Of a stretch of DNA of 64,000 nucleotides, positions 49,992 to 59,143 are shown piece after piece. This DNA is from an uncultured Pelagibacteraceae bacterium (GTDB taxonomy: Bacteria > Pseudomonadota > Alphaproteobacteria > Pelagibacterales > Pelagibacteraceae), in assembly GCA_902568465.1 (NCBI GenBank), contig CACFQR010000007.1, positions 1 through 64,000 on the forward strand. Direction: 5' to 3'. The notes below the pieces were generated by a model. The model was not told the origin of the DNA, did no database searches, and was given only the letters and a program-made list of their open reading frames with translations. The position numbers were made by a program, and so were the translations under genes. Numbering within the stretch: position 1 is the stretch's first letter; every line of letters starts with the position of its first letter.

Positions 49992-50492
49992 ATGAACAAT
50001 ATAGAATTTAAAGATAAGCTTGTCTCAATAAATAGGATAACCAAAGTTGTAAAAGGTGGTAGAAGATTTGCTTTCTCAGCTTTAGTAGTGGTAGGTAATC
50101 AATCCGGTTCAATTGGAATAGGACATGGCAAGGCTAAACAAGTTCCTGATGCAATAAAAAAAGCTACTGAAAACGCAAAAAATAAACTTATGAAAATACC
50201 ATTAAGAGATGGAAGAACACTTCATCATGATGTTTTAGGAAAAGATGGGGCTGGAAAAGTTTTATTAAGATCTGCACCATCGGGCACAGGTATAATAGCT
50301 GGTGGTCCAATTAGAGCAGCTTGTGAGGTAATAGGTATTAAAGACATTGTGGCTAAATCTATAGGTTCTTCAAATCCAATGAATGTTTTAAGAGCATGCA
50401 TTAAAGGCTTAAGAAGTCAAAGTTCACCAAAATTAATTGCTAAATTAAGAGGAAAAAATATAGCAGAAATTACAAAAAAAAAGAGCAACTAA
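49992..50492 (+). CDS. rpsE: 30S ribosomal protein S5
   Basis: 166 residues. It begins [54 protein letters not shown] and has [39 protein letters not shown]. It helps keep decoding accurate and guards the mRNA entry. The next gene starts on the next base and is rplO, so rpmD (L30), which usually lies here, is absent. Confidence 0.97.
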   Translation: MNNIEFKDKLVSINRITKVVKGGRRFAFSALVVVGNQSGSIGIGHGKAKQVPDAIKKATENAKNKLMKIPLRDGRTLHHDVLGKDGAGKVLLRSAPSGTGIIAGGPIRAACEVIGIKDIVAKSIGSSNPMNVLRACIKGLRSQSSPKLIAKLRGKNIAEITKKKSN

Positions 50493-50948
50493 ATGAAACT
50501 AAATTCTTTTAATACCAAAATTGTAAAAAAAACAAAAAGATTAGGAAGAGGTATTGGATCTAGCAAAGGCAAAACGTCTGGTAGAGGTCATAAAGGTCAA
50601 AAATCTAGATCTGGTGTCGCTATTAAAAGTTTTGAAGGTGGACAAATGCCTTTATATAGAAGACTGCCAAAAAGAGGTTTTAAAAGTTTTAAAAAGAATA
50701 AGTTGTTAGCTATAATAAATTTATCAAAAATTCAACAAATTTTAGAAAATAAATCAGATTTTCCAAATAAAAAAATTTCATTAACAAATTTGCAGAAAAA
50801 TAAACTAATTAACAAAAAATATAAAAAACTAAAATTACTAGGTTCTGGAAATTTAAAGTCAAAATATGATTTTGAGGTTAATTTTATTTCTGCTTCTGCT
50901 AAAGAAAAAGTAGAAAAATTAGGTGGAAAAATTTCCTTGATAAAATAA
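50493..50948 (+). CDS. rplO: 50S ribosomal protein L15
   Basis: 151 residues. The N-terminal extension carries RLGRGIGSSKGKTSGRGHKGQKSRSG and FEGGQMPLYRRLPKRGFKSF, a loop that penetrates 23S rRNA, and the globular end is Lys-rich with the late KVEKLGGKISLIK. It is a late-assembly protein. 5 bp before secY. Confidence 0.95.
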   Translation: MKLNSFNTKIVKKTKRLGRGIGSSKGKTSGRGHKGQKSRSGVAIKSFEGGQMPLYRRLPKRGFKSFKKNKLLAIINLSKIQQILENKSDFPNKKISLTNLQKNKLINKKYKKLKLLGSGNLKSKYDFEVNFISASAKEKVEKLGGKISLIK

Positions 50949-50953
50949 TAAAA

Positions 50954-52258
50954 ATGGCAAACACAAATCAAGATACTGGCTTTTTTTCCAAGAGCAACGA
51001 TTTAAGAAATAGAATATTATTTACTATACTTGTTCTATGTGTCTATAGATTAGGAACGTATATTCCTCTGTCAGGAATTAATCCAGAATCTCTAAAAGTA
51101 TTAATGGACTCTAATCAAAAGGGTTTACTTGGAATGTTCAATGTTTTTTCTGGCGGCGCAGTTAATAGAATGGCCATTTTTGCTTTAGGGATTATGCCAT
51201 ATATTTCATCTTCAATAATAGTTCAATTAATGACAGGAGTTTCTGAATATTTTAAAAATTTAAAAAATCAAGGGGAGATTGGCAGAAGAAAAATAACTCA
51301 AATTACTAGATATGGAACAGTTTTATTAGCGGCAGTTCAAGGATATGGTGTTTCAGTTGGTCTAGAAAACTCGTCTGCAGGCGTAGTTATAGAACCAGGA
51401 TTATTTTTTAAACTATCTACAGTAATCACTTTAGTTGCTGGAACTATATTTTTAATGTGGTTAGGTGAGCAGATAACTCAAAGAGGTATAGGAAATGGTA
51501 TATCGCTAATTATTTTTTCTGGCATAGTAGCCGAAATACCTAGAGCATTAGCTACAACCTTCGAACTTGGGAGAACTGGAGCTTTATCTGCTGCAACAAT
51601 TTTAATCATTTTTATTTTACTATTATGTACAGTTGCTTTTATAGTTTTTATAGAAAGAGCAGTAAGAAAAATATTAATTAATTATCCTAAAAGACAAATG
51701 GGGACAAAGGTTTATGGTGGAGAGTCATCTCATTTACCCCTAAGAATAAATACAGCTGGTGTAATACCAGCAATTTTTGCGTCTGCACTTTTATTATTAC
51801 CAATGACATTTTCAAATTTTACACTATCAGAGTCAGAATTTTTTATGGATATATCTTCAGTTTTTTCACAAGGTAAACCTTTATATATGTTGTTGTATGC
51901 TTCAGGAATTATTTTCTTTTCTTTCTTTTATACATCAATAGTTTTTAATCCTAGGGAGACGGCAGAAAATTTAAGAAAACATGGTGGATATGTGCCAGGA
52001 ATTAGACCTGGGGAAAGAACTGCTGAATATATTGAAGCAATACTAACTAGATTAACAACATTGGGTGCAATGTATTTAACTTTAGTATGTTTAATGCCTG
52101 AATTTTTAATATCAAAATATCCAATACCATTTTATTTAGGTGGTACGTCAGTATTAATAGTTGTTGTTGTTGCAATGGATACTGTATCTCAAATTCAAAC
52201 TAGGATGATGAGTCAACAGTATGAGGCATTGATTAAAAAAACTAAATTTGGAAGTTAA
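50954..52258 (+). CDS. secY: SecY, preprotein translocase channel subunit
   Basis: 434 residues with about ten membrane spans, normal length. Typical segments are LGTYIPLSGINP, FSGGAVNRMAIFALGIMPYISSSIIVQL (plug and early helices), LGEQITQRGIGNGISLIIFSGI and the cytoplasmic loops PRETAENLRKHGGYVPGIRPGERTAEYIE. It forms the SecYEG channel with SecE, encoded 23 kb upstream in the same run of genes. Confidence 0.97.
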   Translation: MANTNQDTGFFSKSNDLRNRILFTILVLCVYRLGTYIPLSGINPESLKVLMDSNQKGLLGMFNVFSGGAVNRMAIFALGIMPYISSSIIVQLMTGVSEYFKNLKNQGEIGRRKITQITRYGTVLLAAVQGYGVSVGLENSSAGVVIEPGLFFKLSTVITLVAGTIFLMWLGEQITQRGIGNGISLIIFSGIVAEIPRALATTFELGRTGALSAATILIIFILLLCTVAFIVFIERAVRKILINYPKRQMGTKVYGGESSHLPLRINTAGVIPAIFASALLLLPMTFSNFTLSESEFFMDISSVFSQGKPLYMLLYASGIIFFSFFYTSIVFNPRETAENLRKHGGYVPGIRPGERTAEYIEAILTRLTTLGAMYLTLVCLMPEFLISKYPIPFYLGGTSVLIVVVVAMDTVSQIQTRMMSQQYEALIKKTKFGS

Positions 52259-52260
52259 TC

Positions 52261-52911
52261 GTGAATTTAATTATTTTTGGTCCCCCTGGTGCTGGAAAAG
52301 GTACTCAGGCAGATAAAATTGTTACAGAGTTTAATTTAAATAAAATTTCTACAGGAGATCTTTTGCGAGATGAAATCAGTAAAAATACTACCCTTGGAAA
52401 AGAGATTAAGAAGATAATTGATAAAGGAAGTTTTGTTACTGACGAAACTATAAATAATTTAATAAAAAAAATTTTTTCAAATAACGAAAATCATAATAGA
52501 TTAATTTTTGATGGTTATCCAAGAAATTTAAACCAAACTAAAAATTTGGATCACCTATTAAAAAAAAATAAGCAGAGTCTTACTTGTGTATTGAGTTTAA
52601 ATGTTCCAGAGGATGTTGTAGTTAAAAGAATTTTAGGTAGACAAGTTTGTACAAAATGTAGTTTGATTTTTAATAAATTTTTTAATCCATCTAATAAAAA
52701 AAATCACAATTGTGGTGAGCAATTTTTAACTACTAGATCTGATGATAAAGAAGAAGTAATTATAAAAAGATATAAGACTTATATTATTGAAACTTTACCC
52801 ATCTTAAACTTTTATAAAAACCTTGATTTATTGTATGAAATTGACGGCATTAAGGATATTGACAGTATTTATAAGGAAATACGTCAAATATTGCACAGTT
52901 TAGACGGTTGA
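52261..52911 (+). CDS. adk: Adenylate kinase
   Basis: 216 residues, with a GTG start 2 bp after secY. The P-loop GPPGAGKGT is at residues 7-15, and FDGYPRNLNQ and GRQVCTKCSLIF follow. It interconverts ATP, ADP and AMP. The LID has a CXXC and a third Cys (HNCGEQF), but the fourth zinc ligand seen in the zinc type is missing (Gln or another residue instead). A promoter for rpsM overlaps its stop. Confidence 0.95.
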   Translation: MNLIIFGPPGAGKGTQADKIVTEFNLNKISTGDLLRDEISKNTTLGKEIKKIIDKGSFVTDETINNLIKKIFSNNENHNRLIFDGYPRNLNQTKNLDHLLKKNKQSLTCVLSLNVPEDVVVKRILGRQVCTKCSLIFNKFFNPSNKKNHNCGEQFLTTRSDDKEEVIIKRYKTYIIETLPILNFYKNLDLLYEIDGIKDIDSIYKEIRQILHSLDG

Positions 52912-52935
52912 CTTTATGCAATCTAATAATATAAA
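52908..52935 (+). promoter_or_regulatory. Internal promoter before rpsM
   Basis: TTGACT (52908-52913), 16-bp spacer and TATAAA (52930-52935), overlapping the end of adk. It can drive rpsM, rpsK, rpoA and rplQ apart from the upstream ribosomal genes. Confidence 0.6.
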
Positions 52936-52952
52936 TAGCGACGTTAGATTGC
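52918..52952. promoter_or_regulatory. Inverted repeat across the rpsM promoter
   Basis: GCAATCTAA (52918-52926) and TTAGATTGC (52944-52952) are perfect 9-bp arms around a 17-bp loop that contains the -10 box. It may be an operator. If transcription begins near 52942, only one arm is in the RNA, so a DNA-level role is more likely. Confidence 0.5.
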
Positions 52953-52968
52953 TTATTTCAATAAAATT

Positions 52969-53352
52969 ATGGCTCGAATAGCAGGTATAAACATTCCACA
53001 AGGTAAAGTTGTTCATGTAGCTTTAACTTATATACATGGAATTGGAAAAAAATATTCTAATGATATTTGTACTAAATTAAATATTGCAAAAAACAAACGA
53101 GTAAATAGCCTTACAGAAGACGAAGTGTTAAAAATAAGAGAATTCATTGATCAAAATTATAAAGTCGAAGGTGATTTACGAAGAGAAGTTTCACTTAATA
53201 TAAAACGTTTAGTAGATTTAGCAACTTATAGAGGATCAAGACATAAAAAAAAACTACCAGTTAGAGGACAAAGAACTCATTGTAATGCCAGAACTAGAAA
53301 AGGAAAAGCTATAGCTATTGCAGGAAAAAAATTAACACCACTTAAAAAATAA
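52969..53352 (+). CDS. rpsM: 30S ribosomal protein S13
   Basis: 127 residues. It starts [29 protein letters not shown] and has the [24 protein letters not shown]-terminal segment that contacts P-site tRNA. It lies in the 30S head and bridges to the 50S subunit. First gene after the internal promoter; 3 bp before rpsK. Confidence 0.97.
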   Translation: MARIAGINIPQGKVVHVALTYIHGIGKKYSNDICTKLNIAKNKRVNSLTEDEVLKIREFIDQNYKVEGDLRREVSLNIKRLVDLATYRGSRHKKKLPVRGQRTHCNARTRKGKAIAIAGKKLTPLKK

Positions 53353-53355
53353 TTT

Positions 53356-53802
53356 ATGGAAAAAAAAAATATTAAAAATGTTAAAGACGAGTCTACAGCA
53401 AAAGATATATCAACCAAACCCGTCATAAAAAAAGCTAAAAAAAAGATTAAAAAAAATATAACAACTGGAATAGCATATGTTAATGCAACATTTAACAACA
53501 CTATAGTATCGATAGCTGACGATAGCGGCAATGTAATTGCTTGGTCATCCGCAGGATCTAAAGGATTTAAAGGTTCAAGAAAATCTACACCGTATGCAGC
53601 TCAAATTGCTGCAGATGCTGCAGCTAGCAAAGCTCAAGAGCACGGTTTAAAAACTTTAACAGTTAAATTAAAAGGACCTGGCTCCGGTAGAGAAACTGCA
53701 CTTAGAGCACTACAAGCTAAAGGTTTTAAAATTTTAACAATCAATGACACAACACCAATGCCTCACAACGGATCGAGGCCTCCAAAAAAAAGAAGGGTAT
53801 AA
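53356..53802 (+). CDS. rpsK: 30S ribosomal protein S11 with N-terminal extension
   Basis: 148 residues. The S11 core starts at [53 protein letters not shown] and ends with [38 protein letters not shown]. About 35 Lys/Asp-rich residues precede it ([16 protein letters not shown]), longer than usual. It binds the platform near the E site and decoding region. Confidence 0.96.
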   Translation: MEKKNIKNVKDESTAKDISTKPVIKKAKKKIKKNITTGIAYVNATFNNTIVSIADDSGNVIAWSSAGSKGFKGSRKSTPYAAQIAADAAASKAQEHGLKTLTVKLKGPGSGRETALRALQAKGFKILTINDTTPMPHNGSRPPKKRRV

Positions 53803-53807
53803 AATAT

Positions 53808-54833
53808 ATGGAAAATACATTAACCGATCAGAATTGGAAAAATTTAATCAAGCCAAACAAACTTAATATACAAAATAATGATGACGGATCTGTTACTACT
53901 CTTACCGCCGAGCCCTTAGAGAAAGGTTATGCACTTACGATAGGAAATTCGTTAAGAAGGATTTTACTTTCATCTATTCAAGGCTCAGCAATAACAGCAA
54001 TACAAATTGACGGAGTTCTTCATGAGTTTTCTTCAATTAAAGGAGCAAGAGAGGATGTTACTGACATTGTGTTAAATGTAAAATCTTTATCACTCAAAGT
54101 TATGTCAGACGGCCCAAAGAAATTAGTTCTTGATGTAAAAGGACCCGGGGAAATTAAGGCTAAAGACATACAACCAAATCCTGAAGTAAAAATCTTGAAT
54201 CCCGAATTAGTTATTTGTCATTTAGATGAGAATACAAAATTTCATATGGAGCTAATAGCTAATACAGGTAAAGGATATCATCCTTCTGAAAAAAACAAAA
54301 ACGATGATGCCCCACTTGGACTAATCGCAATAGATTCACTATTCAGTCCAGTAAAAAAAGTTTCTTACAGAGTAGAAAATGCTAGAGAAGGTAAAGCTTT
54401 AGATTATGACAAGTTAATAATGGTTGTTGAAACTGACGGTTCCGTAGCCGCAGAAGATGCTGTAGCATATGCAGCTAGAATATTCCAAGATCAATTATCT
54501 TTATTTGTAAATTTCGAAGAACCTAAGAAGGTTGAGGCGCAACCTCAAGTCGTTGAACCAGAATTTAATAAAAATTTGCTTAAAAAAGTTGATGAGCTTG
54601 AATTGTCCGTAAGATCTATGAACTGTCTGAAAAATGATAATATAGTTTATATTGGCGACTTAGTTCAAAAAACTGAACCAGAAATGTTAAGAACACCAAA
54701 TTTTGGAAGAAAATCATTAAATGAAATTAAAGAAGTCCTAAACTCAATGTCATTATTTTTAGGAATGGAAATTCCTAATTGGCCTCCAGATAATATAGCT
54801 GAACTTTCAAAAAAACTTGAAGAAAATATATAA
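53808..54833 (+). CDS. rpoA: DNA-directed RNA polymerase subunit alpha
   Basis: 341 residues. The N-terminal assembly domain contains [34 protein letters not shown]; the C-terminal domain contains [55 protein letters not shown], which contacts regulators and promoter DNA. It forms RNA polymerase with the RpoB and RpoC encoded 20 kb upstream. rplQ begins 2 bp later. Confidence 0.98.
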   Translation: MENTLTDQNWKNLIKPNKLNIQNNDDGSVTTLTAEPLEKGYALTIGNSLRRILLSSIQGSAITAIQIDGVLHEFSSIKGAREDVTDIVLNVKSLSLKVMSDGPKKLVLDVKGPGEIKAKDIQPNPEVKILNPELVICHLDENTKFHMELIANTGKGYHPSEKNKNDDAPLGLIAIDSLFSPVKKVSYRVENAREGKALDYDKLIMVVETDGSVAAEDAVAYAARIFQDQLSLFVNFEEPKKVEAQPQVVEPEFNKNLLKKVDELELSVRSMNCLKNDNIVYIGDLVQKTEPEMLRTPNFGRKSLNEIKEVLNSMSLFLGMEIPNWPPDNIAELSKKLEENI

Positions 54834-54835
54834 TA

Positions 54836-55300
54836 ATGAGACATAAGCTTGGCTATAGAAAACTGAATAGAACTTCTGAACATAGAAAAGCACTATTTCA
54901 AAATATGCTTAATTCATTGATTAAATACGAACAAATAACCACAACACTCCCAAAAGCAAAAGAGCTAAAGCCTAAGATGGATAAAGTAATTACAATGAGT
55001 AAAAAGAAAAACTTACAATCTAAAAAAGATTTATTCTCAGAGTTACAATCTAAACTGTCTGTCGATAAATTATTAAATACACTTTCACAGAGATATGAAA
55101 AAAGACATGGAGGTTATTGTAGAGTAATAAGAGCTGGTTTTAGATATGGTGATGACGCACCTATGGCAATATTGGAATTAGTTGATAGAGATATAAATGC
55201 AAAAAAGATAGACGTTAAAAAGAAAAAAGACGAAAATATAAAAACTTCCAAAGAAGACAAAACTTCAGAACCAACTAAAAAAGCCAAAGAAAAAAAATAG
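54836..55300 (+). CDS. rplQ: 50S ribosomal protein L17 with charged tail
   Basis: 154 residues. The core starts RHKLGYRKLNRTSEHRKALFQNMLNSLIKYEQITTTLPKAKELKPKMDKVI and ends near residue 122; about 30 Lys/Asp-rich residues follow (KKKDENIKTSKEDKTSEPTKK), absent from the minimal family member. It lies at the tunnel exit. Last gene of the alpha cluster. Confidence 0.96.
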   Translation: MRHKLGYRKLNRTSEHRKALFQNMLNSLIKYEQITTTLPKAKELKPKMDKVITMSKKKNLQSKKDLFSELQSKLSVDKLLNTLSQRYEKRHGGYCRVIRAGFRYGDDAPMAILELVDRDINAKKIDVKKKKDENIKTSKEDKTSEPTKKAKEKK

Positions 55301-55357
55301 GTTGTTCATTAAAATTTTAGTATGTTATTTTCATTAACTTGAAAGTATATTTTTATT

Positions 55358-56269
55358 ATGAAGGAACTATATGTTATAGACAATGATTTTCATGATGTTA
55401 GGCTTGATAGATGGTTTAGGAAAAGAGTAAATGATGTACCTCAATCATTAATCGAAAAACATATTAGAAAAGGTAATATAAAGGTTAATAAAAAAAAGCA
55501 GAAAAGTTCATACAAATTACAAAAGTTAGATAAAGTTTATATATATAATTTAAATTTTATAAAAAAAAATTTTAAAAGTGTTAATAAAAACTATATACCC
55601 ACAAATAAAGAAAAATCTTTTTCTTCTAATTTTTTTATTGAAGACAACGAAAATTTTTCTGTTATTAATAAACCCGCAGGTGTGGCAGTTCAATCGGGGA
55701 CAAAATCAAAAAGAAATATAATAGATATTTTAAGATATTCAAAGGAATTTAAAGACTCAAGTCCATTTACAGTTCACAGGATTGACAAAGAAACCACCGG
55801 AGTTCTTATTGTCGCAAAAAATAGAAAGTATGCTCAATTATTTACATCCTTATTTCGTATCAGAAAAATTCATAAAACATATATTTGTATTGTTCTTGGA
55901 CTATTAGAAAAAAATAAAGGTACCTTTGTGGATATTTTGTCACATTACGAGGGTGATAGAGAAATAAAATCTAAAGCAATTACACATTACAAGGTTATTG
56001 ATAATAATAAAAATTATTCACTTTTAAGTTTAAATCCTGAAACAGGAAGAAAACACCAATTGAGGAAGCAACTTTTATTAAGAGGTTTTCCAATATTAGG
56101 AGACAGCAAATATAGATTTCATAACATCAAGCCTAAATTAAAAAATATGCTCATGTTACATGCACATAAAATCCACTTTATGATTGATGGAAAAAAATAT
56201 AATTTTGTTGCTGACTTACCCGTGGTATTTAAAAAAGCACTTAATGAAAAATATTTAAAAATTCGTTAA
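55358..56269 (+). CDS. rluC: Ribosomal large-subunit pseudouridine synthase (RluC/RluD family)
   Basis: 303 residues. An N-terminal S4 domain (VRLDRWFRKRVNDVPQSLIEKHIRKGNIKVNKKKQ) precedes the catalytic domain. The HRIDKETTG motif carries the catalytic Asp143, and SLNPETGRKHQLRKQLLLRGFPILGDSKY is the second conserved block. It changes uridines of 23S rRNA to pseudouridine. RluC versus RluD cannot be separated from sequence alone. Its 3' end overlaps the convergent lipB by 29 bp. Confidence 0.9.
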   Translation: MKELYVIDNDFHDVRLDRWFRKRVNDVPQSLIEKHIRKGNIKVNKKKQKSSYKLQKLDKVYIYNLNFIKKNFKSVNKNYIPTNKEKSFSSNFFIEDNENFSVINKPAGVAVQSGTKSKRNIIDILRYSKEFKDSSPFTVHRIDKETTGVLIVAKNRKYAQLFTSLFRIRKIHKTYICIVLGLLEKNKGTFVDILSHYEGDREIKSKAITHYKVIDNNKNYSLLSLNPETGRKHQLRKQLLLRGFPILGDSKYRFHNIKPKLKNMLMLHAHKIHFMIDGKKYNFVADLPVVFKKALNEKYLKIR

Positions 56270-56858
56270 TAATGACTTTGTCTATATTTTCATACCTTTT
56301 TACTTTCAGCTTTTTTAAACTTGTCACACCTTTGTCTCTTATGCCACAAGGAATAATAAATTTGTATTTTCCCAAATCATTCGAAATATTAAGTGAGAAT
56401 CCATGATAAGCAATCCATCTTTTAACCCTAATCCCTATAGCTGCTATCTTTTCTGATTTTCTTTTATTGTTTACCCATATACCAATATTTTTTCTATCAG
56501 GGTAAGACGAAACGTTGTATTTTTTAAGTATATTAGTAATACACGTTTCAATATTAGAGATTAACTTTCTAATATTTTTCTCTCTTTTATTAAGATTTAA
56601 AACAAAATAAACAATTTTTTGTCCTGGAGAATGAATAGTGTGCTTTCCTCCTCTATTTGTTTTTATGACTTTTATTTTTTTGTTAATGAGGTCTTTTTCT
56701 ACAGAACTTACTCCTGCAGTACATATTGTTTTATGTTCCAAGACCCATAAAAGCTCATTCTTTTTACCTTCAAAAACATCATTAACTCTTTTTTCAAGGA
56801 ATTTGATAGATTTTGTATAATCTACTGGTTTTACACTATATTTAACTTCTATGCTCAT
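56241..56858 (-). CDS. lipB: Octanoyl-ACP:protein N-octanoyltransferase
   Basis: 205 residues. It moves octanoate from acyl carrier protein to lipoate-dependent proteins. The RGGKHTIHSPGQ motif is at residues 69-80, and the catalytic pair is Lys137 (in KIAAIGIRVKRWIAYHGFSLNI) and Cys171 (in IPCGIRDKGVTSL). The family normally reads RGGxxTxHGPGQ; here Ser replaces Gly. Convergent overlap with rluC. Confidence 0.93.
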   Translation of the reverse strand: MSIEVKYSVKPVDYTKSIKFLEKRVNDVFEGKKNELLWVLEHKTICTAGVSSVEKDLINKKIKVIKTNRGGKHTIHSPGQKIVYFVLNLNKREKNIRKLISNIETCITNILKKYNVSSYPDRKNIGIWVNNKRKSEKIAAIGIRVKRWIAYHGFSLNISNDLGKYKFIIPCGIRDKGVTSLKKLKVKRYENIDKVIINEFLNIFH

Positions 56859-56922
56859 TTTAAGTTTGTGGTTTTAAAAAAAATCAACTACATAGTTCAA
56901 AATTAATAAATATGTTAAATTT

Positions 56923-58302
56923 ATGAGTTTGACAAAAGAAATAAAAGATAAAAAGGTTAACTTTGAGTTTAATAAGGAATTCATTAATGTTTTTAGTAAA
57001 AAAATTAAAGACAATGACACTGAATTTCTTAACAGAACTTTAAAAGAACAACATCCAGCTGACTCAGCAGACTTAATTGAAAATTTACCACCAGAAAATA
57101 GGGCTAAATTAATCGAACTTGAAGGTTTCAGTATTGATCCAGAAATTTTTATTGAACTAAATGAATCAATACAAACTGAGATTTTTATTATTCTATCAAC
57201 AGAATCGATTGTTAATATATTGAAAAGATTAGAATCTGATAACGCATTAAAAATAATTGAAAATTTAGATGAAAAAAAGAAAAATATCGTACTAAATAAG
57301 TTACCTCCAAAAGATCGATTTTTACTTCAAGAAGGGCTAAGTTTCCCTGAAGATTCTGCTGCCCGAATTATGCAAAGGGAATTTACGGCCATCCCTAGCA
57401 ATTGGTCTGTAGGTCAGACTATAGATTATCTTAGGGAGAACAAGGATTTACCCGAGGAATTTTTAGAAATCTTTATTGTAGATAGCAATTTTAAACCTAT
57501 TGGAACAGTCACATCTTCAAAAGTCTTAAGAACTTCGAGAGAGGCTAAAATGAATTCAATAATGAATGAGATGCAAGTTTTAATACCAGTAAAAATGGAT
57601 AAAGAGGAGGTTGGTCATATTTTTGAAAACTATAATCTTGTTTCTGCTGGTGTAGTTAATAAAGAAAATAAATTAGTTGGCATGATCACTGGTGATGATG
57701 TTTTTACTGTATTAAAAGAAGAAGCCGAAGAAGACGTTTTAAGATTAGCAGGTGTCGGAGATGAAGTAATAACGGATACCGTGCTTCATAAAACTAAAAG
57801 AAGATTTAATTGGTTGTTATTAAATTTATTAACAGCTTTACTAGCTACCTGGGTAATAAGTAAATTTGGTGCAACAATCGAACAAATGGTAGCTTTAGCA
57901 TTTTTGATGCCGATTGTGGCCTCTATGGGTGGAAATGCTGGAATGCAAACGCTAGCTGTAACTATAAGAGCTTTAGCAACTAAAGAATTATCTTCAAGGA
58001 ATTTTGGTCAAATAGTTACAAAGGAATTTATAATCGGAATATTAAATGGCATCATTTTTGCAATTATTACAGCAGCAATAGTGCAACTGTGGTTTAAAGA
58101 TTATAATTTATCAATTTTAATAGCAATTTCGATGATACTAAATATGATAGTAGCTGGTCTCTTTGGAATTTTAGTCCCGGTAACTTTAAAAAAATTTAAT
58201 ATAGATCCAGCTATCGCTTCAAGTGTATTTGTTACAACAATCACTGATGTTATAGGGTTTTTATCGTTTTTAGGTATTGGAGCCTTTTTTTTCTACAATT
58301 AA
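56923..58302 (+). CDS. mgtE: MgtE, magnesium transporter
   Basis: 459 residues. The cytoplasmic N domain (LKEQHPADSADLIENLPPENRAKL) and two CBS domains, the second with GVVNKENKLVGMITGDD, gate the pore in response to Mg2+. Five membrane helices follow after residue 285, with the MPIVASMGGNAGMQTLAVTIRALA segment that forms the Mg2+ path. Overlaps the convergent panC stop by 4 bp. Confidence 0.95.
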   Translation: MSLTKEIKDKKVNFEFNKEFINVFSKKIKDNDTEFLNRTLKEQHPADSADLIENLPPENRAKLIELEGFSIDPEIFIELNESIQTEIFIILSTESIVNILKRLESDNALKIIENLDEKKKNIVLNKLPPKDRFLLQEGLSFPEDSAARIMQREFTAIPSNWSVGQTIDYLRENKDLPEEFLEIFIVDSNFKPIGTVTSSKVLRTSREAKMNSIMNEMQVLIPVKMDKEEVGHIFENYNLVSAGVVNKENKLVGMITGDDVFTVLKEEAEEDVLRLAGVGDEVITDTVLHKTKRRFNWLLLNLLTALLATWVISKFGATIEQMVALAFLMPIVASMGGNAGMQTLAVTIRALATKELSSRNFGQIVTKEFIIGILNGIIFAIITAAIVQLWFKDYNLSILIAISMILNMIVAGLFGILVPVTLKKFNIDPAIASSVFVTTITDVIGFLSFLGIGAFFFYN

Positions 58303-59108
58303 ATATTATCTATTAATCTTACTGACTTCATAAAGTAGGATATAAAAATTTTATATTTTTTATTTTTTTTATAAGGTTTAACTAACTTGTTAATATCTAA
58401 AACTTTTAAATATTCAATTTTTTTAATACCCAAATTATAAATCTCATTTTTAATATGAAGTAAAGATATTTTTTTATTTACTATAGATTTTTTATTAAGA
58501 GACAGTATTTGATAAACTTTTGATGCAATTTTTTTATCATTTTTGGACATTAAAAGATTTCTTGATGAAATCGCAAGACCACTTTTTTCCCTAATAGTTT
58601 TGCATCCAATTACTTTGATTTTTTTATATTTTTTACTTATATAATTTTTTATTATTTTTAACTGTTGCATATCTTTTTCACCCATATAAATTTTATTTGG
58701 TTTTATTATATTTACAAATCTCTCTATTACGTCAGCTATAGCCTCAAAGTGTCCAGGTCTATATTTACCACAAAGTTTTTTCCGAAATGGACTTATGCGT
58801 ATATTTCTATTAATACCGTATGGGTATATTTCTTTATTTTTTGGTAAATATAAAAAGTCAACCTTCATTTTTTTAAGTAAGTAGATATCTTTATTTAATA
58901 TTCTCGGGTAGAATTTATAATCATCTTTTTTATTAAATTGAGGTTTATTTATAAAAATACTTACTATAGTTTTATTACACTCTAAGTTAGCTCTCTTTAT
59001 CAGAGACATATGACCCTCATGAATAGCACCCATAGTAGGCACAAATCCTAAATTTTTTTCCCTGTGTATAAGATCTACAAGTTTTTTTTTATTTAAAAAT
59101 ATTTTCAT
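58299..59108 (-). CDS. panC: Pantothenate synthetase
   Basis: 269 residues. It joins pantoate and beta-alanine in an ATP-dependent step of vitamin B5 and coenzyme A synthesis. It has FVPTMGAIHEGHMSLIKRA with the HXGH motif at residues 30-33, GEKDMQQLKIIK (near residue 146) and ISSRNLLMS. Length is typical; the C-terminal end is Lys-rich. panB is not in the window. Confidence 0.93.
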   Translation of the reverse strand: MKIFLNKKKLVDLIHREKNLGFVPTMGAIHEGHMSLIKRANLECNKTIVSIFINKPQFNKKDDYKFYPRILNKDIYLLKKMKVDFLYLPKNKEIYPYGINRNIRISPFRKKLCGKYRPGHFEAIADVIERFVNIIKPNKIYMGEKDMQQLKIIKNYISKKYKKIKVIGCKTIREKSGLAISSRNLLMSKNDKKIASKVYQILSLNKKSIVNKKISLLHIKNEIYNLGIKKIEYLKVLDINKLVKPYKKNKKYKIFISYFMKSVRLIDNI

Positions 59109-59143
59109 TTGTAAATTTTAAATATTATATGTAAAAGATATCA

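Noticed and set aside
55301-55357. Terminator after rplQ
   Set aside because: The 57-bp gap is AT-rich, but I found no stable stem with a T tail.
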